64,000 nucleotides of DNA, from assembly GCA_913055655.1 (NCBI GenBank), contig CAJXKA010000004.1:124001-188000 (forward strand), in the 5' to 3' direction. Each line of letters begins with the position of its first letter. The first letter of the stretch is position 1. The notes beneath the pieces were generated by a model. That model was not told the DNA's origin and made no database searches. It was given only the letters and a program-made list of their open reading frames with translations. Source of the DNA: an uncultured Oceanospirillales bacterium. Lineage in GTDB: Bacteria; Pseudomonadota; Gammaproteobacteria; Xanthomonadales; SZUA-36. The position numbers were made by a program, and so were the translations under genes. Positions 51,927 through 62,690 of this stretch are shown here, one piece after another.

Positions 51927-54101
51927 ATGAAAATCAAAAGCATGAAACTCATTGCGTGGTGCGTGTACGCACCGGCCCTGGCTTTGATTGGACCCGGTTT
52001 CGCCCTGGCGCAGTCTGAAAGCGCCCAGGGGGATTCAACCACCAACGAAGACCTTTCACGCGTTCTCGAAGAGGTCATCGTGACCGCCGAGCGACGTGAC
52101 CGGCGCTTGCAGACCATGCCCATCGCCGCCACCGTGCTGGATGGCGCTGATCTCCAGAGAATGGGCGTCAACATGGTTGACCAGATCCAGTTCGCGACAC
52201 CGTCCGCGGTGGTCAACAACTTCGGCCAGGGCATCGACTTCAACATCCGAGGTATCGGCAAGGCCGAGCACAACACGCAAACCACCACCGGCGTGATCAC
52301 CTATCGCGACGGCGTGGCGAAGTTTCCGGGATATTTCACGGCCGAGCCTTATTACGACATCCAGTCCGTTGAAGTGCTGCGCGGCCCGCAGGGCACATTC
52401 GGCGGCCAGAACGCCACCGGCGGTGCCGTGTTCGTGCACTCCCGCGACCCGGAAATCGGCGGCGAGGTCGGTGGGTACGTGCAGGGCCAGCTCGGCAACT
52501 ACAGCCAATGGGGCCTGCAGGGCGCCGTCAACCTTCCGGTCAGCGATACGTTCGCGGCCCGCCTGGCGTTCAATACCGAGGACCGCGACAGCTTCTATGA
52601 CATCAGCGGCCCCTACACCGGAGATGACGGCGTCAGTTTCCGCAATGCCCGGATCAGCCTGCTCTGGGAGCCCACGCAGGACCTGTCCGTGTCATTCAAA
52701 ACTGACTACAACGACCTGGGCCTGAGCGCTTACCCCGCCGATCCGGTGAATTCGACCAACGACCTGTTCGACCTGACCGCCAACGCCGACCTCTACGCCC
52801 GGGACGAGTTCATCCGGTCCGTTCTCGAGGTCAACTACGATTTCGGCGGTGGCACCATCCTGCGCTCCATCTCCGGCTGGCAGGACGGTAATACCGCCTA
52901 CCGGGCCGACCTGGACGGCACGTCGGCCGGTAACCAGACTTTCCGGGATTCGGTCGACGAAGTGATCTATTCGCAGGAACTCAACCTGATCTCACCGGAT
53001 GACAACCGCCTTCGGTGGATCGTCGGCGCCTACTGGCAGTTCGATGAGTATCATTTTCTCCCGGGTGAGTTCGTGATCGGCGCGCCTCCCGGCAATGTAT
53101 TCACCGAGTACGTCCTGGAAGGCAAGAACCCGAAAACCACCAGCGCGTTGTTCGGCCAGCTCACCTACGACCTGACCGAGCGGCTGGAACTGGAAGTCGG
53201 AGCGCGTTACAGCAAGGCACGGACTTCCAACGACATCAACGTCATGCAGTACGGGACGCCCATCTACCAGGACCAGGCCGCCAGCTGGTCGAACACGTCC
53301 GGCAAGGTGTCGCTCAACTGGACCGTCAACGAACGGAACTTCCTCTACGCCTTCGTGGCGACCGGGTTTCGGCCCGGCGGCCTGAACGTGCCGGTGGGCA
53401 TCGGCATCCCGGAGCCATTCGACGAGGAGGAAGTGACGACGTACGAAACCGGCTGGAAGGCCATCTGGATGGATGGCGCCGTGCGCACCCAGCTCAGCGC
53501 CTTTCACAATGATTACGACGGCTTCCAGGTCAGTATCGGCTACCCGGATATCCCGGTATTCTCGTTCCAGGTCAATACACCAAACACCACCACGATCTCC
53601 GGTTTCGAGGCGCAGGTCGAGGCCTCGCTTGGCAACTGGCGCATTGATGGTGGCCTGGGCCTGATCGACAGCGAACTGGGTACCTTTTACGCCGTCGATC
53701 CGAGAATTCCTTCGGCCGCCGCCTGCGACGTGGAAACCGGCCCGGAATCGGTGTCCTGCATCAACCTCGGCGGACGTGACCAGTCATATGCGCCGGACCT
53801 GACCTACAACATCGGCGTGCAATATGAGCTGGAAGTCGGCGCCGATACCATCGTCCCGCGAGTGGGCTTCGCGCACGTTTCCGAGCAGTGGGCGACCCTG
53901 TTCCAGAACGAAGCGCTGGGTGACCGGATCGAGGCGCGTAACATCGTCAACGCGAACATCGCCTGGGTACATGGGCAATGGGTCTTCTCGGCCTACGCCA
54001 ACAACCTCACGGATGAGCGCTACGTCGGCGCGATTAATTCTGGGCTCAGGTTCGCCGGCATGCCGCGGCAGTATGGCGTGCGCGCGTACTGGTCGTTCTA
54101 G
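51927..54101 (+). CDS. TonB-dependent outer-membrane receptor
   Basis: A 724-residue TonB-dependent receptor. A signal peptide (cleaved near ALAQS) is followed by the TonB-box-like EEVIVTAERRD, the plug domain with VEVLRGPQGTFGGQNATGGAVF, and a 22-strand-type barrel ending in a C-terminal Phe (GVRAYWSF). It resembles receptors of sphingomonad-type catabolic clusters rather than a siderophore receptor. Next to an acyl-CoA ligase, esterase and SDR, it probably imports a hydrophobic or ester-type compound. I start at the ATG at 51927, after GGAG; a TTG three codons earlier is possible. Confidence 0.9.
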   Translation: MKIKSMKLIAWCVYAPALALIGPGFALAQSESAQGDSTTNEDLSRVLEEVIVTAERRDRRLQTMPIAATVLDGADLQRMGVNMVDQIQFATPSAVVNNFGQGIDFNIRGIGKAEHNTQTTTGVITYRDGVAKFPGYFTAEPYYDIQSVEVLRGPQGTFGGQNATGGAVFVHSRDPEIGGEVGGYVQGQLGNYSQWGLQGAVNLPVSDTFAARLAFNTEDRDSFYDISGPYTGDDGVSFRNARISLLWEPTQDLSVSFKTDYNDLGLSAYPADPVNSTNDLFDLTANADLYARDEFIRSVLEVNYDFGGGTILRSISGWQDGNTAYRADLDGTSAGNQTFRDSVDEVIYSQELNLISPDDNRLRWIVGAYWQFDEYHFLPGEFVIGAPPGNVFTEYVLEGKNPKTTSALFGQLTYDLTERLELEVGARYSKARTSNDINVMQYGTPIYQDQAASWSNTSGKVSLNWTVNERNFLYAFVATGFRPGGLNVPVGIGIPEPFDEEEVTTYETGWKAIWMDGAVRTQLSAFHNDYDGFQVSIGYPDIPVFSFQVNTPNTTTISGFEAQVEASLGNWRIDGGLGLIDSELGTFYAVDPRIPSAAACDVETGPESVSCINLGGRDQSYAPDLTYNIGVQYELEVGADTIVPRVGFAHVSEQWATLFQNEALGDRIEARNIVNANIAWVHGQWVFSAYANNLTDERYVGAINSGLRFAGMPRQYGVRAYWSF

Positions 54102-54135
54102 GTCATCACGATACGTCCAAGGCCGTAGAATAACG

Positions 54136-55698
54136 ATGCAATCCTACTCCCTGACGACCGACAAGTTCCTCGACCATGCTGCCAAGTGGTCGGCGGGCCG
54201 AGAAGTGGTGACCGCCGACCGGGGCGAGGTGATCGACCGAATCGACTACCGCGCCCTTCGCGATCGCAGCAACCGGCTTTCGGGCGCCTTGCTGGAGCAA
54301 GGCCTGGCGCCGGGTGACCGCTTCGCTACCCTGGCATGGAATACCCGCCGTCACCTCGAGTTGATCTACGCGACCACCGGCGCCGGCCTGGTTTGCCACA
54401 CACTCAACCCACGGTTGACCGCCGATCACCTCGGCGCCATCGTCAACGAGGCCTCCGACCGCGCGATCGCGGTCGAGCGGGACCTTTTGCCGTTGTTCGA
54501 ATCCGTGGCGGACCGATGCGTTGCCATCGAACACCTGGTGACGCTCGACGGTACCGACGGGGACGGGACCTGCGGAGGGCGGATCCGGCGCCTGGCGTAC
54601 GAAACGATGCTGGGCGCGATGGAAGCGACGACGGCCTGGGGACAATTCGATGAGAATGCGCCTGCGGGTCTTTGCTACACCTCCGGCACCACCGGCCGGC
54701 CGAAGGGCGTGCTTTATACCCACCGGTCAAATTACCTGCATACCCTGAGGGCGCTCCAGGCCGATGCGATCGCGCTCCGCGCGAGTGATTCGATACTGGT
54801 CGCGGTCCCGCTGTTCCACGCGAATGGCTGGGGTCTACCGTTCGCGGCGCCGGCAGTGGGTGCGAAGATGGTGTTACCAGGCCGCCATACCGATGGCGCC
54901 AGCCTGGCGAAGCTAATCCGGGAAGAATCCGTCACCGTCGCGGTGGGCGTACACACAGTCTGGCTGGGGGTCATGGAACACCTGGCGGCAACCGGACAGA
55001 CCCTGCCCAGCCTGGAGCGTGTCCTGATCGGTGGTTCCCGCTGCCCCGCCGACCTGATCGAACGCATGGAACAAAAACTCGGCGTCCGGGTGCAGACGAG
55101 CTGGGGCATGACGGAACTGTCTCCAGTCGGCACCGTGGCGCCCTTGGATGCCAAAACTTCAACCGGCGCCGGTAAACCGGCCGTGGGCCTGGATTTGAAG
55201 CTCACCGATGCGCAGGGTGTGACCCTCGAAACGCAATACGGTGTTGTCGGACGCCTCAAGGTCAAGGGTGCGAGCGTCGTCGACCGCTATTACGCCTCGG
55301 ACGACAACATCCTCGATGATGAGGGCTACTTCGATACCGGAGACCTGGCGTCCATCGACGACAACGGCAACCTAACGATCCGCGGCCGGACCAAGGATCT
55401 GATCAAGTCCGGCGGCGAGTGGATAAACCCGGCAGAGATCGAGATTATCGTCAGCGGCGATCCCAACGTCGAGCAAGCGGCAGTCATCGGTCGCGCCCAT
55501 CCCAGGTGGGGCGAACGCCCGGTTCTCGTGGTGAAATCCCGCCCCGAAACCGGCCTGGACTCCGAGAGACTCCTCGACCGACTGCGCGGCAAGGTCGCCA
55601 ACTGGTGGCTGCCCGATGAAGTAATCGAGGTGGATCAAATGCCGCTGACCGGAACAGGAAAGATCGACAAGAACCGCCTGCGCACGGACTTCGCCTGA
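54136..55698 (+). CDS. Acyl-CoA synthetase (AMP-binding)
   Basis: A 520-residue ANL-superfamily acid-CoA ligase. The P-loop motif reads CYTSGTTGRPKGVLYTHRS (about residues 178-196), followed by SWGMTELSP and YFDTGDLASID. The hinge is IRGRTKDLIKSGGEWINPAEIE and the catalytic Lys is in GTGKIDKNRL near the C-terminus. The frame is open far upstream inside the receptor gene, but the ATG at 54136 begins the normal N-terminus. It would activate a medium- or long-chain acid released by the neighbouring esterase. Confidence 0.92.
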   Translation: MQSYSLTTDKFLDHAAKWSAGREVVTADRGEVIDRIDYRALRDRSNRLSGALLEQGLAPGDRFATLAWNTRRHLELIYATTGAGLVCHTLNPRLTADHLGAIVNEASDRAIAVERDLLPLFESVADRCVAIEHLVTLDGTDGDGTCGGRIRRLAYETMLGAMEATTAWGQFDENAPAGLCYTSGTTGRPKGVLYTHRSNYLHTLRALQADAIALRASDSILVAVPLFHANGWGLPFAAPAVGAKMVLPGRHTDGASLAKLIREESVTVAVGVHTVWLGVMEHLAATGQTLPSLERVLIGGSRCPADLIERMEQKLGVRVQTSWGMTELSPVGTVAPLDAKTSTGAGKPAVGLDLKLTDAQGVTLETQYGVVGRLKVKGASVVDRYYASDDNILDDEGYFDTGDLASIDDNGNLTIRGRTKDLIKSGGEWINPAEIEIIVSGDPNVEQAAVIGRAHPRWGERPVLVVKSRPETGLDSERLLDRLRGKVANWWLPDEVIEVDQMPLTGTGKIDKNRLRTDFA

Positions 55699-55784
55699 GT
55701 GTATCCGGATACCCTGGGTCACCGTAGTTGACGCGCGGGAACCGGGGTTCTTAGACTGAACGATATACTGAGGTCACCGGCGCG

Positions 55785-56456
55785 ATGATGCCCAAGAATT
55801 CGAAAAAACGACCCGTTCGCAGCAAGGCTGAACAACGGGCCGAGAGTATCGAGCAGATACTGGATGCCGCCGAGTACCTGTTTTCCCAGCATGGCCTGCA
55901 TGGCGTAACGCTTAGGGATGTCGCCAAGCGCGTGGGTATCCACACTACGCTCGTACACTATTATTTCCAGGACAAGCAGAACCTGTTTGAAAAGGTGTTC
56001 GCCCGCCGGGCAGGCACCACCAGCGGGCGCCGGATGGCCGCTCTGGAAGCGTACGAAGCCAAAGCCGGGAACAAGCCCACCGTTGAAGGTGCCCTGCATG
56101 CGTTCCTTGATACGGATCTCGACCTCTATTACGAGGGGGGTGAGAACTGGATGAATTACGCGGCGTTCTGCGCCCGTGTCAGCAATACTCCTGAAGGCGC
56201 GGAACTGATGGACGTGCATTTCGATCCCGTTGTGCTGAAGTTGGTGGGCATCCTGAAGCGCGCGCTTCCGGATTACACCGAAGAGGACATTTTCTGGGGT
56301 TACTCCTTCGTTTCAGGCGCGTTGATGAACTCACTGGCCCGGACAGGACGCATCGATCGCCTGTCCGGGGGCGCCTGTCACTCTGATGATTTTCCCGCCG
56401 TGAAGAAGCGGATCGCCCGCTTCATGGCCGCAGGGTTCCTGTCGCTGAAGGATTGA
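55785..56456 (+). CDS. TetR-family transcriptional regulator
   Basis: A 223-residue TetR-type regulator. The DNA-binding domain is at about residues 18-65: AESIEQILDAAEYLFSQHGLHGVTLRDVAKRVGIHTTLVHYYFQDKQ-like, split here by its helix-turn-helix. The C-terminal ligand domain (about 80-220) is TetR_C-like with FWGYSFVSGALMNSLA. It lies between the acyl-CoA ligase and the esterase and likely controls the cluster in response to a substrate or acyl-CoA. Candidate dyads are at 51769-51806 and 59633-59658. Confidence 0.9.
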   Translation: MMPKNSKKRPVRSKAEQRAESIEQILDAAEYLFSQHGLHGVTLRDVAKRVGIHTTLVHYYFQDKQNLFEKVFARRAGTTSGRRMAALEAYEAKAGNKPTVEGALHAFLDTDLDLYYEGGENWMNYAAFCARVSNTPEGAELMDVHFDPVVLKLVGILKRALPDYTEEDIFWGYSFVSGALMNSLARTGRIDRLSGGACHSDDFPAVKKRIARFMAAGFLSLKD

Positions 56457-56484
56457 ACCCGTCGACGGCCGCCGTGGCGTTTGC

Positions 56485-58176
56485 TCAGGGGCACGCATCG
56501 TCCGGCGCAGGTTCCAGTATCGGGGAGATGAGCCCCACGTTCCAGTGCCACGGTTGGGACCCCGTCGCGAGCCGGCGGCACACCGCCGTTTCATGCAGTT
56601 CGTACATCCCCGGCAACAGGCCCGTTTCCTGTACAGGTCGGTCAGTGAATCGCAGGTACGCGCGATCGTCATCCCAGGCGGGCCAGTACGGCGCGCCTTC
56701 CACACGGGGTTCGCCGTTGGTGGCGAAACTGGCCCAGTATCCGATCATGGTGTCCGAAAATTCGCGCTCTTCCGGGTTCTGGGGAATTTTCGGCCACAGT
56801 GGTGGCCCGCGGTCGATGGTTCCGAAGACATAGGGCAATTCGCTGGCATGAAAAGCGTGCAGCCCGGCGTCATCCGCAGCCGGGTAACCATGGTCGAACA
56901 GGTAAAGGTACGCCGACTGTCCGAGCGACGTCTGCGACCGGGCCATGGCTTCCGAGGTCCAGCCGTACAACGCATCCCTGGTCGCCGCGATGATGCTCTC
57001 TTCCAGGTTGTCGGACGGATAGAGGCGCAGGAACTCGTCGGCCAGGTCCAGGTATCGCTCACGGATGACGGTTTCGTATTCGGTCGCCGAACCGGGTGGT
57101 TGCGGAGCGAGGATGCGTAGTGAACGGATCTCGCCGCTATTGAACCCCACCAGCAGAGGAACCGGCGCCTGGGTGCCACGATTGAACGTTTCCACCAGTT
57201 GTTCGGTGAGTAGCTGTCCATCGACGGTCGCCAGGGGAAAGTAATTGGCGGCAGCCGCCGCCTGGATCACAGTTTCGGCGTCGAGGTTCCGCAGGGCCGA
57301 GATATCCGGTGCGCCCAGCTGTTCTCCCAGGAAACTGCCCACTGCCTCTGCGGCGGGGTAGCCGTGCCGGCTTTCTTTCAGGTCGGGCATGTTGATCATG
57401 TACCCGCTCTGGACGATAGCCCGATGAAACAGGCCAGTGGCTGCCGGGCTGGCCATCAGGTACATCACGCTGAGCGCGCCCGCCGATTCGCCGGCAAGCG
57501 TGACATTGCCGGGATCGCCGCCGAAGGCGCCGATGTGGTCACGCACCCATTTCAGGGCCTCGACCTGGTCCAGGAGGCCGTAGTTGCCGGATATGCCCAG
57601 GGGTGATTCAGCGCTGAGTTCGGGATGGGCCATGTAACCCAGCACCCCGAGCCGGTAGTTGATGGTGACGACAACCAGGCCCTGTTCGGCCAGTTTCGCG
57701 CCATCATAGTAGACCTCCCTGCTTGCGCCCTTGAGCAGGGAGCCGCCGTGAATCCAGACGAAGACCGGCGCATTCCGGGCATCCGCCGGCGCCCATACAT
57801 TCAGTGTCAGGCAGTCTTCGCTGAACGGCGAGATGTCATTTGTATACAGGTTGGGGACGTCGCTGACCACCTGCGGGCACGACGCGCCGAATTCAGCCGC
57901 GTCAAACACACCATCCCACGGCTTCCGGGGTTTGGGCGCTTGCCACCGGTTTGCGCCTGTCGGCGGTTCGGCGTAGGGAATGCCCCTGAACACCCGAAGC
58001 GCCCCATCGTTAGCACCACTCAAGGCACCGACCGACAATTCGACGATGGGCCTGTTGTCAGTCGCCTGTTGCTGATTGTCCATCGTGTTTTTCCCTGAAG
58101 CGAAAGCTGTCGTCAGCATGAGTTGGCAGGCCATGAGCACGAACGCTCGTGACAGATGAAAGTTTTGACGGTTCAT
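56485..58176 (-). CDS. Type B carboxylesterase
   Basis: A 563-residue secreted carboxylesterase/lipase of the cholinesterase fold. A signal peptide (to about residue 27) precedes FRGIPYAEPP, EDCLTLNVWAP and the oxyanion-hole FVWIHGGSLLKG. The nucleophile Ser is in TLAGESAGALSV near residue 220; the Glu and His fall near FNSGEIRSL and HAFHASELPYVF. It hydrolyses an ester, probably in the periplasm. Its start overlaps the MFS gene stop (ATGA), so transporter and esterase are coupled. Confidence 0.9.
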   Translation of the reverse strand: MNRQNFHLSRAFVLMACQLMLTTAFASGKNTMDNQQQATDNRPIVELSVGALSGANDGALRVFRGIPYAEPPTGANRWQAPKPRKPWDGVFDAAEFGASCPQVVSDVPNLYTNDISPFSEDCLTLNVWAPADARNAPVFVWIHGGSLLKGASREVYYDGAKLAEQGLVVVTINYRLGVLGYMAHPELSAESPLGISGNYGLLDQVEALKWVRDHIGAFGGDPGNVTLAGESAGALSVMYLMASPAATGLFHRAIVQSGYMINMPDLKESRHGYPAAEAVGSFLGEQLGAPDISALRNLDAETVIQAAAAANYFPLATVDGQLLTEQLVETFNRGTQAPVPLLVGFNSGEIRSLRILAPQPPGSATEYETVIRERYLDLADEFLRLYPSDNLEESIIAATRDALYGWTSEAMARSQTSLGQSAYLYLFDHGYPAADDAGLHAFHASELPYVFGTIDRGPPLWPKIPQNPEEREFSDTMIGYWASFATNGEPRVEGAPYWPAWDDDRAYLRFTDRPVQETGLLPGMYELHETAVCRRLATGSQPWHWNVGLISPILEPAPDDACP

Positions 58177-59498
58177 GGCTGTATTTCCCCCGCACGCTGT
58201 TCATTCCGCAACACTCTCGCCAGCCACAGGAATAACCCGATGGCCAGGAAATAGAACGGAACGATGCTGTAGAGCGCAATCTGCAGTGAATTCTCCGGAT
58301 ACGCGGAACGGAAAAAGTCGCTGGCCGCCCCGACGTAGGTGGGTCCGAGGCCAAGTCCGATGAAGTTCATCACCAGCAGCAGCAACGCGCCCGACATGAC
58401 GCGCTGGTTCGGTTTGACCTTATCCTGGACCAGGGCAACCGACGACGAAAGGTAAAAGTAGTTCAAAGACATCGGACCGAGCAGGAACAGGACCGACAAC
58501 TCCCAACCGGGCGCCCAGACGAAACCGATGTAAAGCGGCGTGGCCACCACCAGGGAGGCGGCAGGCAGCAGTGCATAGGCCTGCTTCGACCGCCGTGTGA
58601 ACCGGTCGATCAGGCGCCCCGAAATGTAAATGCCGGCGCTCATGCCGATACCAACGACCAAAGCGTACCAAATAGCGACTTCGTTCAGCGTCATGCCTTT
58701 TTCCCGCATGAGGAACAGGGTCGTGAAGTTGCCCATGCCGTATGTGACGAACTGTGTCGCCCCACTGCCCAACGCCGCCAGCACCAACGCGGGATGGGTG
58801 AAGAACATTTTCAACGTTTCGCCGAAACCGGCCCTTTGGCCACGGGTGGCTTCGCGAACCTCGGGTGCATCGAGGCCACCGCGCTCGGGTTCGCGCACGA
58901 AAATGATGACCACGATCGCCGCAAGGATGCCAATGCCGCCCAGGACGATAAACGCCCAACGCCAACTGAACGCGGCGGCTATGGATGCGCCAAACGCGAT
59001 ACCGAGAGCAGCGCCGATGGGCGGCCCGAGGTTGAAGATGCCCAAAGCCGTGCCGCGTTTTCCCGGTGGGAACGAATCCGTGATGATCGCGTAAGAGGGC
59101 GGAACGCCTCCTGCTTCACCAAATCCGACGGTCATTCGGGCAACGACCAGCTGGGGATAGGTTTTCGCCAGACCGCAGGCCACGGTGGCTGCACTCCAGA
59201 TCGCGCAAGCCACTGACAGGACAGCCACACGGTTGGTCCGGTCGGCCAGCCAGCCCACCGGGATTGCGATGAAACAATAGAAAAACGCAAAATACAGGCC
59301 ACCGATGAGCCCTAGTTGGCCATCGGTCACATTCAGCGTGTCCTGGATCGGCTTCGCCAGGATGGCGAGCAGCTGACGGTCAAGGAAGTTGAGGACGTAG
59401 ACGAAGCACAGCATGTAAAGGGTGAACCATGCGCCTGGAGCGGGCCCTGTCTGAGCCGCGACGTCGCCCACCCGTTCAACCTTACCGCCCACACTCAA
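58173..59498 (-). CDS. Spinster-like MFS transporter
   Basis: A 441-residue major facilitator with twelve predicted helices. The N-terminal VYVLNFLDRQLLAILAKPIQ and the loop PVGWLADRTNRV are typical of the spinster branch common in sphingomonads and marine gammaproteobacteria. GFGEAGGVPPSYAIITDSFPPGKRG is the family's helix-4/5 region. Substrate unknown; coupling to the esterase suggests movement of the ester or its product across the inner membrane. A dyad lies about 135 bases upstream. Confidence 0.88.
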   Translation of the reverse strand: MSVGGKVERVGDVAAQTGPAPGAWFTLYMLCFVYVLNFLDRQLLAILAKPIQDTLNVTDGQLGLIGGLYFAFFYCFIAIPVGWLADRTNRVAVLSVACAIWSAATVACGLAKTYPQLVVARMTVGFGEAGGVPPSYAIITDSFPPGKRGTALGIFNLGPPIGAALGIAFGASIAAAFSWRWAFIVLGGIGILAAIVVIIFVREPERGGLDAPEVREATRGQRAGFGETLKMFFTHPALVLAALGSGATQFVTYGMGNFTTLFLMREKGMTLNEVAIWYALVVGIGMSAGIYISGRLIDRFTRRSKQAYALLPAASLVVATPLYIGFVWAPGWELSVLFLLGPMSLNYFYLSSSVALVQDKVKPNQRVMSGALLLLVMNFIGLGLGPTYVGAASDFFRSAYPENSLQIALYSIVPFYFLAIGLFLWLARVLRNEQRAGEIQP

Positions 59499-59632
59499 CG
59501 CCGATTCACTACGATTGCCTGATCAGTACGGGAAGGGTGTAACCCATCCATGCATTTCCAGTTCATTTTGAGCCTCTCCCGGTCTTGCGCCGATTGAAGC
59601 CCTGATGATGAAGCCCTATCAGGACCGTGTCA

Positions 59633-59658
59633 ATATTCACTATTACGTGTGTGAATAT
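59633..59658. promoter_or_regulatory. Dyad upstream of the MFS/esterase operon
   Basis: ATATTCAC and GTGAATAT are perfect inverted copies separated by ten bases, flanked by a looser outer pair CCGTGTC (59625-59631) and GACACGG (59665-59671). It lies in the 250-base gap between the MFS gene and atpC, otherwise without a gene. A TetR-type operator for the cluster is a reasonable guess. Confidence 0.45.
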
Positions 59659-59701
59659 CTTACCGACACGGTTACCGCGTTGAATTGTTTCTTGCCAATA
59701 A

Positions 59702-59726
59702 AAAAGCCGGCGCGAGGCCGGCTTTT
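59702..59726 (-). terminator. Rho-independent terminator of the atp operon
   Basis: GCCGGC (59706-59711) and GCCGGC (59717-59722) form a six-pair hairpin with a five-base loop. It is flanked by A and T runs on both sides, so it can work in either direction. On the minus strand it is followed by a run of six T, 22 bases past the atpC stop. Confidence 0.9.
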
Positions 59727-59748
59727 CGAGTCTGACTAAACGTACTGC

Positions 59749-60177
59749 TCAGTGCTTGAGCTTTTTACGCAACTGCTCGAGCGCCTGCAGTTGCGCCATG
59801 GCCTCGGCCAGCTTCTTCTGCGCTTCGCCGACGTCCATGGTGTCGTCACCGCGGTTCTCCAGCGCACGCTCGGCTTCTTCCCGCGCGCGCTCGGCCGCGG
59901 CGGCGTCCAGGTCGTCACCGCGCATGGCGGTATCGGCCAGCACGGTGACCATGTGTGGCTGAACTTCGAGCAAACCACCGCCGACGAAAAAGAACTGTTC
60001 GTTACCCTCGGCATCGACCACGCGCACCGGGCCCGGCTTGAGCTGGGTGATCAGCGGCGTGTGACGGGGGTAAATGCCGAGTTCGCCGGACACGCCGGTG
60101 GCGAAGACCTGGGCGGCCTGGCCGGACCAGATCGCGTCCTGCGCGGAGACGATGTCACACTGGATGGTTTTGCTCAT
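59749..60177 (-). CDS. atpC: ATP synthase F1 epsilon subunit
   Basis: A 142-residue epsilon subunit. The N-terminal beta-sandwich includes [42 protein letters not shown], and the C-terminal helical pair follows with [26 protein letters not shown]. It inhibits and couples the F1 rotor. Last gene of the atp operon, 35 bases after atpD, and followed by the terminator at 59702-59726. In many relatives glmU comes next; here it is far away. Confidence 0.97.
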   Translation of the reverse strand: MSKTIQCDIVSAQDAIWSGQAAQVFATGVSGELGIYPRHTPLITQLKPGPVRVVDAEGNEQFFFVGGGLLEVQPHMVTVLADTAMRGDDLDAAAAERAREEAERALENRGDDTMDVGEAQKKLAEAMAQLQALEQLRKKLKH

Positions 60178-60212
60178 GCTTTGCTCCGGATAGGGCCCGT
60201 GCCTTGATCAGC

Positions 60213-61783
<1,571 letters not shown>

Positions 61784-61788
61784 CCCGC

Positions 61789-62655
61789 CTAGACGGCGGC
61801 CGCGCCGCTGACGATCTCGCTGATCTCCTGCGTGATCGCGGCCTGGCGGGCCTTGTTGAAGGCCAGTTTCAGCTCGTCGATCAGTTCGCCGGCGTTGTCC
61901 GTGGCGTTCTTCATCGCGATCATTCGCGCGGCATGCTCGCTGGCGAGATTTTCCAGCACCGCCTGGAACACCAGGGACTCGATGTAACGCACCATGACCG
62001 TATCCAGCAGGGACTCGGCATCCGGCTCGTAGACGTAGTCCCAGATATCGCGGACTTCCTCGTCCTGGGTGACCGGCAATGGCAGCAGTTGCTCCACCGT
62101 CGGTTTCTGCGCCATCGTGTTGATGAAGGCGTTGTAGACCAGGTAAACCCGGTCCACTTCCTCTGCGCGATAGGCCTCCAGCACAGTGCGGATAGAGCCG
62201 ATCAGGTCTTCGATCCGCGGGTTTTCACCCAGGTCCTGGACGTGTGACGCGATCTCGACCCGGATGTTGCGGAAGAAAGATGACGCCTTCTTGCCCATCG
62301 TGGCCAGGCTGACTTCGGCGCCTTTTTCGCGCCACTCGCCCATCTCGCCCAGCAGCTTCTTGAACAGGTTGGTGTTCAGGCCGCCGCACAGGCCGCGGTC
62401 GGTGGACACCACGATGAACGCCACTTTCTTGACGTCCCCATCGTGTTCCACCGTGAACGGGTGGCGGTACTCCGGGTTCGCCTTGCCCAGGTGGCCGATG
62501 ATGCGGCGCATCATCTTCGCGTAGGGCCGGGTCGCGTTCATCAGGTCCTGCGACTTGCGGATCTTGCTGGCGGAGACCATCTCCAGGGCCGAGGTCACCT
62601 TCTTGGTGTTCTCAACACTCTTGATCTTGCCAGTGATTTCCTTGCTGCCTGCCAT
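61789..62655 (-). CDS. atpG: ATP synthase F1 gamma subunit
   Basis: A 288-residue gamma subunit, the central rotor shaft. The N-terminal helix [28 protein letters not shown] and the C-terminal helix [41 protein letters not shown] region are both present; the middle domain includes [14 protein letters not shown]. Length is normal. It lies 35 bases after atpA. Confidence 0.97.
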   Translation of the reverse strand: MAGSKEITGKIKSVENTKKVTSALEMVSASKIRKSQDLMNATRPYAKMMRRIIGHLGKANPEYRHPFTVEHDGDVKKVAFIVVSTDRGLCGGLNTNLFKKLLGEMGEWREKGAEVSLATMGKKASSFFRNIRVEIASHVQDLGENPRIEDLIGSIRTVLEAYRAEEVDRVYLVYNAFINTMAQKPTVEQLLPLPVTQDEEVRDIWDYVYEPDAESLLDTVMVRYIESLVFQAVLENLASEHAARMIAMKNATDNAGELIDELKLAFNKARQAAITQEISEIVSGAAAV

Positions 62656-62690
62656 TCGTTCGCTCCGCTACGGATTCGCGTTTGCCGGGC

